From assembly GCA_033065855.1 (NCBI GenBank), contig JAVXUO010000138.1:124001-188000 (forward strand): 64,000 nt of DNA, in the 5' to 3' direction. The notes under the pieces were generated by a model that was given only the letters and a program-made list of their open reading frames with translations, searched no databases and was not told the DNA's origin. Positions 1 through 9,742 of the stretch are shown here, piece by piece; within the stretch, counting starts at the first letter, position 1; the number at the start of each line of letters is the position of its first letter. Source of the stretch: Escallonia rubra (lineage: Eukaryota > Streptophyta > Magnoliopsida > Escalloniales > Escalloniaceae). The position numbers and the translations under genes were made by a program.

Positions 1-137
1 CTTTGTTTTACCTATCACTTGTACACGAGTTATGGAGCTAAAAGTGTCGAGGGTAGTAGAAAATGTAGACCATCTTGTGCTTGATTTGATGTAAAGCTTG
101 AAAGTAGGGTAAAAGGCATTTACATGTATTCCTAACC
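1..137 (+). repeat. 3' flank of a further BAHD repeat unit
   Basis: This stretch closely matches the DNA just downstream of BAHD copy 1 (about 9793-9900) and copy 3 (about 16190-16290); for example the run 'gagttatggagctaaaag' occurs in all three with at most one change. It is therefore the 3' flank of another unit of the same array, whose coding part would lie left of the window. A short open frame starting at the shared ATG (MELKVS...) is conserved in all three flanks, but I do not recognise it. The homology stops near position 137, where the large insertion begins. Confidence 0.75.
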
Positions 138-382
138 TACTTTGGTTGCACCCAAGGGCCCAATGTGGGTCCCGTTTTACGCGACATGTTGGCGCAGTCA
201 ACAGTTAATTTTCAACGCTTTGAACCGGTTAAAACGTGCACACGCAAGTCACGTGTATTTTTTCACTTTTTCTACGGTACTTCGTCACTAAGAAATTGAT
301 CTTTACGTAACTTACGACAACGCCTCATCGCGCCTCGGCCGTCACACACCGCTCGTCAATGCACCTTGCCAAGTTGCCCAAG

Positions 383-560
383 GGGGTTGGCCTTGGCCTG
401 CCCTTGAGGGTTGGCCTCGGCCACCCTTGGAGGGTCGGCCGTGGCTTGGAGGGTCGGCCTTGGTTTTCCCTTGGGAGTCAGCCTCGGCCTTCCCTTGGGG
501 GTCGGCCTCGACCTTCCCCTAAGGGTTGATTTTGGCCTTCCCTCAAAGATTGGCTTGCCT
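383..560. repeat. Degenerate ~25-30 bp minisatellite
   Basis: A unit resembling 'gggtcggcctcggccttccc' recurs about six or seven times with substitutions and small length changes. It lies inside the GC-rich insertion and contributes spurious proline- and glycine-rich open frames on both strands. Confidence 0.7.
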
Positions 561-869
561 TCCCCCATTGCTTGTTCTCCACCTTGACCTTGCGTCATCC
601 GTGCGCTGTATCCGGGACGTACGTTGCCCGCAGTTGCGCGCCGCCTCTGCGTCGCCGGCGGTAATGCACCTGGACACATGTCGTCGCCCGCGGTCACGCG
701 CCGTCTCTATGACGCCCGCGTGCCGACTCCGCGATGCCAGTCGCACGCTGTCTCCGTGACACCAGCCATCGCCTGTACACCGACTCTTTGGTGCCCGTCG
801 TTCGTGGTCGCACGTCTTCTCCACAACACCCGTCGTCAACGACCGTGCGCCTTCTTTGTTACGCGTGCC

Positions 870-1560
870 CACGCGCCGCTCATGCATCACGTGCCCCTAG
901 TACGACATCGACTTCCGCAATAGACGTCGTCGTGCCCACGCGCCGCTCATGCGTCATATGCCCCAAGCTAGATGCCCACTTCTGGGACAGACACCGCTGT
1001 GCCCACGCGTCGCTCATGAGTCACGTACCCCCGGCACGACGCCTACTTCTGCGACAGACGTCGACGCGCCATGCGCCGCTCATGCATCACGTGCCTCTGG
1101 CAGGACGCTTACTTCTGCGACACCAATCGCCCGCGCCCATGAACTGCTCATGCGACACTTGCCCTCGGCTTGACGCCCACTGCTGCGACAGCCATCGCCA
1201 GGACCCATGTGTCGCTCATGCGTCACGTGCCACCGGCACGATGCCCACTGCCACGACAACCATCACCCGTGTCCATGCGCCACTTCCATGACATATGCCC
1301 CTGGCATCAGGTATTATCTCGCAATAGAGGTCGCTGCACCCATGCGCCGCTCATGTGTCACGTGCCCCCGGCACGACGCCCACTTCGGCAACTGTCGTCT
1401 CATGCACCCATACGCCACTCCCATGACATGTGCCCCTGGCATTTGGTATTATTTCGCGACTGGTCGCTGCGCCCATGTGCCAGTCTCATGTCTCGTGCCA
1501 TTGGCACCGCGCCCATGCGCCACTCTTATGTTACGTGCCCCTGGGCACCACATTCATTCA
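870..1560. repeat. ~67-bp GC-rich minisatellite, about 10 copies
   Basis: The landmark 'gccgctcatg' or a close variant recurs at about 876, 943, 1010, 1076, 1144, 1212, 1280, 1347, 1414 and 1480, a steady spacing of 66-68 bases. Each unit continues with a 'cacgtgcccc' type block and a 'cgacgcccacttc' type block. A last partial unit lies at about 1520. More decayed versions seem to extend left to about 620. The period is not a multiple of three, and the open frames across it are not convincing proteins. Confidence 0.8.
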
Positions 1561-1580
1561 CCACACCATGCGCCCCCGCC

Positions 1581-2035
1581 ATGGACGTGGAACATGTTTC
1601 GACCCACTTTTCGAAATGTGCAGTATTCCAAGGGGCTCTACTCGTAGTGCTCCGGCATGAGGACCGTTCGCAGCGGGATAAGCTCGCTACCACAGAAACT
1701 ATCTCCGCTTGGGGCGGCTTGCATGACACTAGGCACGCCTGAGCTATGACCACGTCGCACTCACGTTACTGGTGATCGTCGACTCCCGCGCCTATTCTTC
1801 ACACCCTGTGCACCCGCCATGGACGTGGAATATGCTTCGACCCATTCTCCGAAGTGTGCAACATTCTGAGGGGCTCCGTTTGCAGTGCTCCTGCATGAGG
1901 ACCCTTCGCAGCGGGATAGGCTCGTTACCATAGAATCTATCTCCGCCTGGGGTGACTGCATGACACTAGGCATGCCTGAGCTGTGACCACGTCGCACTCA
2001 CGTTAGCGATGATCACCGGCGCTCCCAGGACGATG
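1581..2035. repeat. 238-bp tandem duplication
   Basis: Copy A begins at 1581 and copy B at 1819, both with 'atggacgtggaa'. They share further blocks such as 'gcagcgggata', 'catgacactagg' and 'gaccacgtcgcactcacgtta'-like sequence. The two copies differ at roughly one base in eight by eye, so the duplication is not recent. Confidence 0.8.
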
Positions 2036-2392
2036 ACCCCCGGGTCACTTTAAGACGGGAGCAGGTCTTTAGAGGGCATCGTGCCTAGTCCGCCTGGCAA
2101 TTGGGCACATGGAGCCTCCCTCACCACTATCACGTTCTCTCCGCGTCTCTCGATGCACCCTTGTGGGATTCAGTAAAGGCCTTGACCGATGGCTAGGGCA
2201 AATACTTACTCTGATCATGTCGACGTTGTGTGGTCAATATTTTCAGACAAGCAAAGCAACGTTGTATGAGGCAGATAGAGCGAATATGGGAACCGACAGT
2301 CCAAAGGAGCACCAGTATTTGTGGACCCCCTGGTGACGTGTCACTCCCAGTGGACGACACGTGGCAATTGATGACACATGCATATTTTTGTC

Positions 2393-2400
2393 TATAAATA
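2393..2400 (+). promoter_or_regulatory. TATA box of the LTR-like insertion
   Basis: The sequence tataaata is followed by a leader rich in CT and AG runs (2410-2510). This is the usual arrangement of a plant LTR promoter. No host gene starts directly downstream. Confidence 0.45.
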
Positions 2401-2784
2401 GAGGACGCTGGACTTCATTTTTGACAGAACTTTCTCATTCTGATACAGAGCACTTTCTCACTCTAGCTAGAATCTAGAGCTCTTGAATTCTAGAGAGAGA
2501 AACACAGTTGTATATAATCTTGAACACAACACTGGACCGTGACGTTGGACCCTGACTTGGATCTTAGCTTGGACTGTTGACTGTCGGCCATGTTCGTCTC
2601 AGCCTTGTCTCTACAGCATTGTCACTCTTCACGGCCTATCTGGGAAGCCTTGCTCTCTGCCCTTACTCCACCCTCACTGTGTCTCACTTTGTACATCTGA
2701 CAGCTGACACGAGCTATATTTTTTGTGGCACGTCCACGTAATTACGAACCCACTTTCTGTGGCATCAACTTGTTTGGCAGCAAA

Positions 2785-3409
2785 ATACTTTTGTCATCAT
2801 TGGTAATAATCGCCATTGGAAAAATATGCATGATTGGGATTCTTTAGGTGACAATAAGCGGTCGTTATAGTTGTAGACATTATCACTTTTTTATAACTTT
2901 TGGTGGCATTTGAGATAACAAAATAAGAGCATTTTAAGTAAAGTTTTGGGGCCAATGACGCCAAACTCCATTTGATGTCAAGTTTTGTTCTTTTAAATTA
3001 GGACCGTAGACCATCACAAGTACTCGAGCTCGACTTAGCTAGTGTTTGCTTGCTTAGAAGCTTTTTCAAGATCGTCAGGCAAGATAGATGAGCTGAACTT
3101 GAACGCAAAAGTTTAAGCTCAGCTTGATAAACGTTATTCTATAAAACTCGAATTCGACTCATTCAAAAGCGGTTTGAGAGTTTTGACAATCTAAACTTGA
3201 TTACAATTTCAAACTCAATATAAAAATGAAAATACAAGTAATATATACGGGAAGTGCAAATTACGCTAAAAACAAGTGCAGTCATTTTTGTTAACCCCGT
3301 GGTGTTTTTTCCAAACAGAGATATTTTGGGTAAGCAAGTGAAATTCTTTGAACCAAAATTGGTCATAAACGGATAAACTGATTGGCCACCCTGTGTGTGT
3401 AAGCAAACC
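2785..3409 (+). repeat. Duplicate of the DNA upstream of CRP1
   Basis: This 0.6 kb runs parallel, with about 75-85% identity by eye, to 16310-16953, the intergenic DNA between BAHD copy 3 and the CRP1 gene. Shared landmarks include 'aatgacgccaaactccattt' (about 2953 here, 16490 there) and 'cataaacggataaact' just before the start codon. Together with the tail at 1-137 it shows that a block running from the end of a BAHD unit into CRP1 was duplicated. Position 3171-3290 is unmatched AT-rich sequence. Confidence 0.8.
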
Positions 3410-3501
3410 ATGGACATGGTTCTTCTTCCCCCACCTCTCCCCACCCGCTTCCATCCAATCAACTTCAACTCCTCATTCCTCACCACCTACCACCCCTCTC
3501 G
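3410..3501 (+). pseudogene. 5' fragment of a duplicated CRP1-like PPR gene
   Basis: From the ATG at 3410 the frame gives [14 protein letters not shown] and continues for about 23 codons, nearly identical to the start of the intact gene at 16954. After 'tcattcctc' the sequence jumps to 'accacctaccacccc', which in the intact gene lies about 165 bases further on (near 17197). Both places share 'ttcctc', so an internal deletion through a short direct repeat explains it. All similarity ends near 3500, about 60 bases before the monooxygenase start codon. It cannot make a functional PPR protein. Its promoter might now lie upstream of the monooxygenase remnant. Confidence 0.85.
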
Positions 3502-3564
3502 GTATTAATGGTCTGTTTGAACTCTTTGTCTCTTTACTCATAAAAGTACTCTTCTGGACCAAAA

Positions 3565-6500
3565 ATGGAGAAACAGATAGCCATCATCAATGCCGGAATC
3601 AGCGGCCTGCTCGCATGCAAATACGTACTCGAAAAGGGCTTCACTCCGGTCGTTTTCGAGGCCCGAAGCGGCATTGGTGGCGTTTGGTCCCAAACCATAG
3701 ATCTAGAGTCCACCAAGCTCCAGACGCCCAAAGGTTACTACCAGTTTTCAGATTTTGCATGGCCAAGTTCGGTGAGAGAAACATTACCCGATCATAACCA
3801 CGTGATGGAGTACCTCCAAGGCTATGTTCTCGCCACTTCAACCTCCTGCCTTTTATCAAGTTTAATACTAAGGTTGTTGCCATCGATTACGTTACCAGCT
3901 CGTCCGGGGGTGAAGGCCATTTTTCGTCATCTTGGGAACCGTAGGGTGGCACTGGAGAAGCCTTCTCATCTAGGGGAAAATGGAACGTTGTTGTAGAGGA
4001 AGTTCACCTTTCCTTTAGAGACACCAAAGGTATTTTGCTGTCTCTGTCCTTTGCTTCCATTTTGAGGAATTCTACTGCTCAGACTACAAGATCAACAGAA
4101 AAGCATAGCTCAATTGACTTTGCCACAAAAGTTTGTCGCTTTAGTTTTTGGCAATAGGGATGAGCACTTATAGCGACATCTCTAAAGCTGGAGCAGCACC
4201 TCTAGTGTACCTATCCCAAGATACAGCCGTGTTAACTACGTTGTAGCCCTGATTCGGTTTTTTAGTTTAAATAGGATCTTTATTAAGAAAAATGAGAACA
4301 AACATTTAAGAGATTGTCACTAGATGTACTGGAAAAGATGTCCCGTAAGACCTTTAGAGGTGGAATTAATGTGGAATTGGTGCAAAAAAGAGCTCATATA
4401 GAATCTAGAATTTGGTTATATATGACGTCACATAGTAATGCATGACCGTCTTATCTAAGCACAAAAAGGGTAGTGCATATACTGATTTTACAGTGCATTA
4501 GAAGAAGGATTTTCAGCTTCTCCATATTTTCGTCATAAAAATGAAATTAACTTAGTACTGCATTTTTCAAAGTTAATCGTCAATGTCAATAGAAAACTAG
4601 GAAAAAGAATTAATTTGAATAGTACTGAGGCTGAGGTATAATTTTGATGTTCTTAATTATCTATAGATTTGGACAATATAGCAGGTAAACCAAGTAGATT
4701 TTGTGATCCTGTGCAATGGCAAGTTCAGCGATCTGCCACGCATACCACATTTTCTGGTAAACAAAGGACCAGAGGCATTTCATGGCGAGGTCATACCCTC
4801 CATGGATTTTTTTGGGTAATAGGTCATTTTATTACCAATGAAAAGCATCATAGTCCATATACAATCCTATTTTCAACTATCAAAATACTAAAGAAAGCAA
4901 GCTATCTACAATTATCCATTTTGCAACACCATTAGAGGTAGTTCCCAGTTTTGGCAGAGTTGCAAGTTTGTGGTAGATTTTGCTATCTTCTTCCAGCTTA
5001 GGACTCTGTGTAGGATCCATTTCTGAATGTTTGCTAGAATCTCAGCCCTCCCCTTATGACTCCCAGTGAAAATCCTTTGATTCCTTTCTTCCCATAGGGA
5101 GTAAACTGTGACAGCCAAGGTTAATTTACTTAACTTGGCTCTAAAACTCTTCCCCCTAAAATTGTTGCATGCATAATGCAGGAGTTGAGACCATGTATTG
5201 AACTGCCTTGTAACTTGCAGTTTATTTAGAACCTGCTTCCAAATCTCCTTGGTCATATTACATTCCATAAACAGATGCTCCATTGTTTCCTGTTGTTGCT
5301 CACACAAGCTGCATTGGTCCTCAGCTATTATGTTCCATGCCTTTAGCTTGTCTTTAGTCTTCAGTCTTCTTTTGCACACCAGCCACAGTATAAAAGCACA
5401 CTTTGGGATGTATCCCGAAAACCATACTATCCTCCACCAACTCACAGCTGGATTATGATTTCGGATAGCATGCCAGGCCGAATTGGTGTTGAATTTTCCA
5501 CTAGGGTGAGGTAGCCATTGTATTGTATCCTCATTCTCTGTATTAATAGATAAGTCTGGGAGTTGGCTATTTAGCAGTCTCAAATCTGGTGATCTTCTAG
5601 GTATATTCCACATGCCATGCACCAGCATTTCACTCACCTTTAGTTCCAAAGAACTTGCAGCATCATACAGTATCCTCATTCCATATTGATTGACAATAGG
5701 GCCATTAGGTAGCCAATTATCAAGCCAAAAACAAGTCTTGTTACCATTCCCAATTTGATATGCTATGAGTGGCTGTATCTTACCTCTGAGCTGAATAAGC
5801 TTTCTCCAAGTCCAGGATAGATTAGCTGGTGGTTTGAAAAACCAGAGATTTTGATCTTTGATTATATATGCTATGAGTGGCTGTATCTTACCCTCCATGG
5901 ATTATGCTGCAATGGACAAACTTCGTGCCGTTGATTTCGTGACAGATAAGTTGGTCACTGTTGTTGGATCTCAGAGATCAGCACTGGATGTCGCAGCGCA
6001 AGTTGCTAAAACAAATGGTAGGCGTATCTACCAACTACTCGGGACACCTACCGAGTAGTTTGATTTTAATGTTTGCAAGGAAAAACTGAGCCAGCAAATT
6101 ATTCAGCACAATTTTTCTTTCTTTTTGGTGGGGGGAGAGGGAAGGTAAGAGTCAGTGGCAGAAATGATAAAGAAGATACTAATATCCAAGAAAACACGGG
6201 GAGGTGGGGGAGTTCACTGTTTTGTCGCTATAGAGGAGATCCTAATATGAAAGTCTTCCTCGATTCATTTAATTTATCAATCTGCCCTTCCATAAAAGAG
6301 TTATCCAAAATTTATCTGTGTCAATACAGTTGAGGAGAGGTCTAGAGGTAGCTTTGATGGCATTCTTATCTCATTGGTTAAGAAGAGGTAGCATTGAGAG
6401 GCAGCAACCCTTCCCCTTTCTGTAATAGAGTCGGCTTCTCTATTTTCATGGCATAGAAATACGAGCATATAATGCAGGATAAGTGTTCAATACTACGTGA

Positions 6501-6708
6501 AATGGAAGAAGATGTGATGAACTGGGAAAATGCCATGAGGCGCTACGCTTGCAAGCGGTACAAAAGAACTTGTGTTAGCGTCTTGCTTCAGATTTACTGC
6601 AATGATCAGCTATGCACGGACATGGGGTGCAACCCAAGGAGGAAGAAATGGTTTCTTTCGGAGCTGTTTGCTCCTAATGGTCCTATGGATTACGCCGTCC
6701 TGACTTGA
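3565..6708 (+). pseudogene. FMO1-like flavin-containing monooxygenase pseudogene
   Basis: Family: plant FMO1-type N-hydroxylating flavin monooxygenases (FAD and NADPH dependent). Exon 1 (3565-4029) starts [20 protein letters not shown]; the FAD motif GxGxxG reads NAGISG, so its first glycine is lost. A frameshift lies near 3830 (after LQGYV), after which the family sequence resumes as [12 protein letters not shown], and a TAG replaces a tryptophan codon near 3949 in the WGGTGE stretch. Exon 2 (about 4675-6017) encodes [15 protein letters not shown] and, after an inserted LINE, SMDYAAMDKLRAVDF. A last exon (6479-6708) encodes the C-terminus ending in FAPNGPMDYAVLT. The middle exons, about 200 residues, are missing; 6018-6478 shows nothing recognisable. 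The gene is dead through several independent lesions. Confidence 0.9.
4809..5888 (-). mobile_element. 5'-truncated L1-type LINE in the FMO pseudogene
   Basis: The minus strand carries an open frame (4912-5898) ending a LINE ORF2: a reverse-transcriptase zinc-binding (zf-RVT) domain with WWRIVWFSGYIPKCAFILW and the CSLC...EHLFMEC cysteine/histidine cluster. The element is flanked by a perfect 15-bp target-site duplication, taccctccatggatt (4794-4808 and 5889-5903). A short T run after the left copy is the remnant of the poly(A) tail, so the 3' end is on the left. Only about 1.08 kb of a usual 5-6 kb LINE is present. The frame is still open, which suggests a fairly recent insertion. A 27-bp segment near its 5' end occurs twice (5758-5784 and 5867-5893). 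Confidence 0.93.
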
Positions 6709-7230
6709 CACATAATGATTTTACAGGTCATCAACTGATAGTGTGTCTTATGAAGAATCCTATTAAGTGAATCGCGGTTGATTTCTTTGTTTCGTATGGA
6801 GTTCGAAGTCTCAGTACAAACAAGTAGGCATAAAGCAGTCAAAACTCTTGGCCTCTGACTTACATTACAATGTAGAAAGCAACACTACACGAGCCACTGA
6901 TATGAGGCAGAGAATGGCACTTTCTGTAAGTGGAGAATATAGAGTGGGGTATCAGTCCAAGAGCCTTGCTTAGCCGAGAGGAATATGGTCACATTATTAG
7001 CTTGTTCTTATCTTTGAAGACAAGAAAAACACCACCATTGCAGAAGAATGGACCTTTAACTAATTTGTCATGATGTGATTGCTTTTATGTGCTCCATGCA
7101 ATGGACAATCAAGGCGGCAGTAGTACCTTCACAATCCTAGAACAGAAAAAGATTCTCAGTCCTATAACAATTTGCCTTCTTTTGGAGTTCTTGCTTTAAA
7201 CTTCCTTAATGTTTATGAAATTGCACTAAA
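6709..7230. other. Intergenic, nothing recognised
   Basis: AT-rich DNA after the monooxygenase remnant. I see no gene, no clear repeat and no match to the BAHD units; the shared BAHD flank begins near 7235. Confidence 0.5.
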
Positions 7231-8100
7231 GTTAATTTGTCTATAACAATAGCATTGTTGAGCTAAAGCGTGCAAACAATTAGACTACTGCCCCTTTTTA
7301 ATCAACATGAGCTGAAGTACAACGCTCGTTTGATTTCGTAAATGAAACTTTATTAGAAATTACGGATCAAGTAACTATACTACAATAAGTTAACTTTACA
7401 TGTTTAAATTGTATTCTAAGTTCCTCCAAAAGATTGAAGTCGACCAAATTTAATTTGTAACGCGGATAGAGTAAAATTTGGTTCGAGGGTACTAATAGCA
7501 TTCACATGCTAACCGCATCAAGTACCTAAAACTTTTAACCGGGGTTCCTTACAGAAAAGTTCGACCACGGATAACGTATTCACTGACCAAACCCTATGCA
7601 TGATGATGAGCTCCATTGAGAGTGACGGGTAAAATAAGCTTAGGGCCAATGTCATATTGGGCTCATGCTTGTGGTGCAGTGGCAGCTGCGTCATGGACAT
7701 TGGTCACTGTAGCAGTGGTGCCAAATCGGCTAATATCTTACCAGTACAGCCTCTGTTCATGATACAGATCGAAGGAACCTTTCATGAGCATTTGTTTACT
7801 ATGAAATGATGCGCAAGAGATATAAATCAAAGCACCATTCCAATTGAAAGGGAAAGCTTCAGCCATTTGAAATGTGAAATTATTACATCTCTACAAGCCA
7901 TTTGAAAAGCTTTTGACCAGATTGGACATTGACCTTAGTATAGTATTTTCCCGCCAAGGAACAAACGCCAACCTCCAGTGTCTATGGAATATGACTTCCT
8001 CCCATGCGCTAATTTCAAGGGGGACTTGCACTTTTGTTGTCTGGAAGGATTCCATCTCTCAGCAAAGCTGAACAAGACAAGATTGAAGTATCTAATTAGA

Positions 8101-8180
8101 TGCTTCAATCGTGGAAGTGTTGATCTTATCAACTTCAGGATGCTTCAATCTTGGAAGTGTTGATCTTATCAACTTCAGTA
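8101..8180 (+). promoter_or_regulatory. 40-bp promoter duplication with palindrome, BAHD copy 1
   Basis: Two adjacent 40-bp copies (8101-8140 and 8141-8180) differ at two positions. Each contains the perfect palindrome-like motif gttgatcttatcaac (8119-8133 and 8159-8173). Units 2 and 3 have a single copy at the same place, 10-20 bases upstream of the TATA box, so the motif is a good candidate binding site. Confidence 0.75.
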
Positions 8181-8186
8181 TGTGCC

Positions 8187-8196
8187 TATATAAATA
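8187..8196 (+). promoter_or_regulatory. TATA box, BAHD copy 1
   Basis: tatataaata lies about 70 bases upstream of the start codon at 8266, in the same position as the TATA boxes of copies 2 and 3. Confidence 0.75.
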
Positions 8197-8265
8197 AGAC
8201 TAATTAACTAGCAGTGTGTACCCTTGTGATTCACATTAAACTCAACTAATCGGGCAAAAGAGAAG

Positions 8266-9742
8266 ATGTTGAAGGTTCAAGTCATTTCAAACGAGAACGT
8301 GAAACCATCTTCTCCAACCCCACATAACCTAAGAACCTATAAACTCTCCCTCTTGGATCAGCTAATTCCAGCTCCTTATGCTCCCCTTGTCTTGTTTTAT
8401 CCCAATCTTGATGGTGCTCGCCATCTCCAAATTCTAGAACGATTAGTGGTGTTAAAGCAATCACTTTCAGAGACCTTAACTCGCTTTTACCCTCTTGCGG
8501 GGATCATCAAAGATGACCTTTCTCTCGAATGTAACGACGAAGGGGCTCATTATGCCGTAGCCGAGGTCAATTGCCATCTGGCTGATTTCCTAAGCCATCC
8601 TGATCTGCACTTGATTCTTCGGTTCCTTCCTTGTGCACCAAGTTTCAATAAATCTGGTACAGGAACCCGCGTGACTAATTAACATTCAGGTACCCTTGTG
8701 TCAATGCATTAAGATCTGTAGTATGAATCTTGATAGCCTTTCTAGTAATACTTTTTTCAAAACATTCATGCACGTATGGACTCTCGAACCTAATTCTTTG
8801 AGCCTTCACTGCAGGTAAATGTTTTTGAGTGTGGTGGGATTGCCATTGGGTTGCGCATTTCGCACAAGATTCTTGATGGAGCTTCACTGAACACATTCCT
8901 CAAAGGGTGGGTTACCACAGCTCGTGGATCAGAAGACGTTGTATATCCTGATTTTACCGCGCCTTCTCTCTTTCCCGCAAATGATTTGTGCTTTAGAGAT
9001 TCATCAAGGGGAATGTGGGGTTCTTTTTCCAAGAAAGGCAACTGGATCACAAGGAGATTCGTGTTTAATGCCTCAGCAATATCCGACCTCAAGGCCAAGG
9101 TTACTGAATCTGGTCTAAAACATCCTACGCGCGTTGAAGTGGTCTCAGCTTTCCTCTGGCAGTGTGCTATGGCTGCGTCGCAGGAGAAATGTGGGTTCGC
9201 GAGGCCTTCTCTTCTTACTCACACTGTCAACCTGCGTAGAAGAACAGCACCAAATTTGTCGGAGTATTCCATCGGAAACTTGATATGGATGGCTAGTGCA
9301 AAATGCATGGCCAAGTATGATCAATCACTGGGCGTACTACATGGCTTGGTGGATCGGGTACGAAAAAGTATATCGAACATCAACGAAGATTTTGTGAAGA
9401 CGCTGCGATCCGATGAAGGGACTGCTGTGATGTGCAAATCCGTGGAACGTATGGTCGATTTTGGATCGAAAGAGGAAGTGGACTACTTTGTGTTTACTAG
9501 TTGGTGCAAGTTTGGATTCTGAGGCTGATTTTGGATGGGGAAAGCCCATCTGGGTGAGCAGTGTTGGTAACTCGGGTGGTTCAGTGTTCGTAAATGTCAT
9601 CATACTGATGGATACAAGATGTGGGGAGGGAGTTGAAGCATTGGTGACCTTGGATGAACCAGAAATTAATATACTCGAACGCAACGTTGAGCTCCTAGCG
9701 CTTGCTTCATTAGATCCTTGCCCTCTGGAAATTGGTAACTGA
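8266..9742 (+). pseudogene. BAHD acyltransferase copy 1, pseudogene
   Basis: Two exons as in copies 2 and 3: exon 1 8266-8689, intron 8690-8814, exon 2 8815-9742. The protein has the BAHD catalytic motif HKILD and, further on, DFGWG, and resembles vinorine-synthase-like (clade III) acyl-CoA-dependent acyltransferases. Two lesions break it. Near the end of exon 1 the intact VTNIQ codons are interrupted by four extra bases (8677-8682 region), giving a stop directly after VTN. Just before DFGWG two bases are missing near 9520, where intact copies read GFYEADFGWG, giving an early stop. The rest stays highly similar to copies 2 and 3, so inactivation is recent. The promoter still has its TATA box and a doubled upstream motif, so a transcript may exist. 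Confidence 0.9.

Larger units (their letters stand above)
138..2784. mobile_element. GC-rich insertion with LTR-like features
   Basis: Aligned by eye with the flank of BAHD copy 3 (16280-16310), about 2.65 kb is extra here: homology stops near 137 and resumes near 2785. The insert carries two minisatellites and a 238-bp tandem duplication, then a TATA box (2393-2400) followed by a CT-rich leader-like stretch and a short 3' part, which is the layout of a long plant LTR (U3-R-U5) of the Gypsy kind. I see no protease, integrase or reverse transcriptase frame. The open frames inside are repeat-derived and not convincing genes. I could not find a target-site duplication, so the family and exact ends are uncertain. 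Treat it as a probable old solo or partial LTR fossil. Confidence 0.4.
7235..8265 (+). repeat. Upstream flank of BAHD tandem unit 1
   Basis: From 'taacaatagcattgttgagc' (about 7243) this matches the flanks of unit 2 (from about 10278) and unit 3 (from about 12946). Shared blocks include 'cacggataacgta', 'gtggtgccaaatcggctaat' and 'ccaacctccagtgtctatgg'-like sequence just before the promoter. Unit 1 contains a few stretches absent from the others and is the most diverged of the three. Confidence 0.85.

Noticed and set aside
543-1742. Several long overlapping open frames on both strands, rich in Arg, His, Pro and Cys
   Set aside because: They follow the GC-rich minisatellites, lack homology that I can recognise and overlap in all frames; low stop-codon density from high GC explains them.
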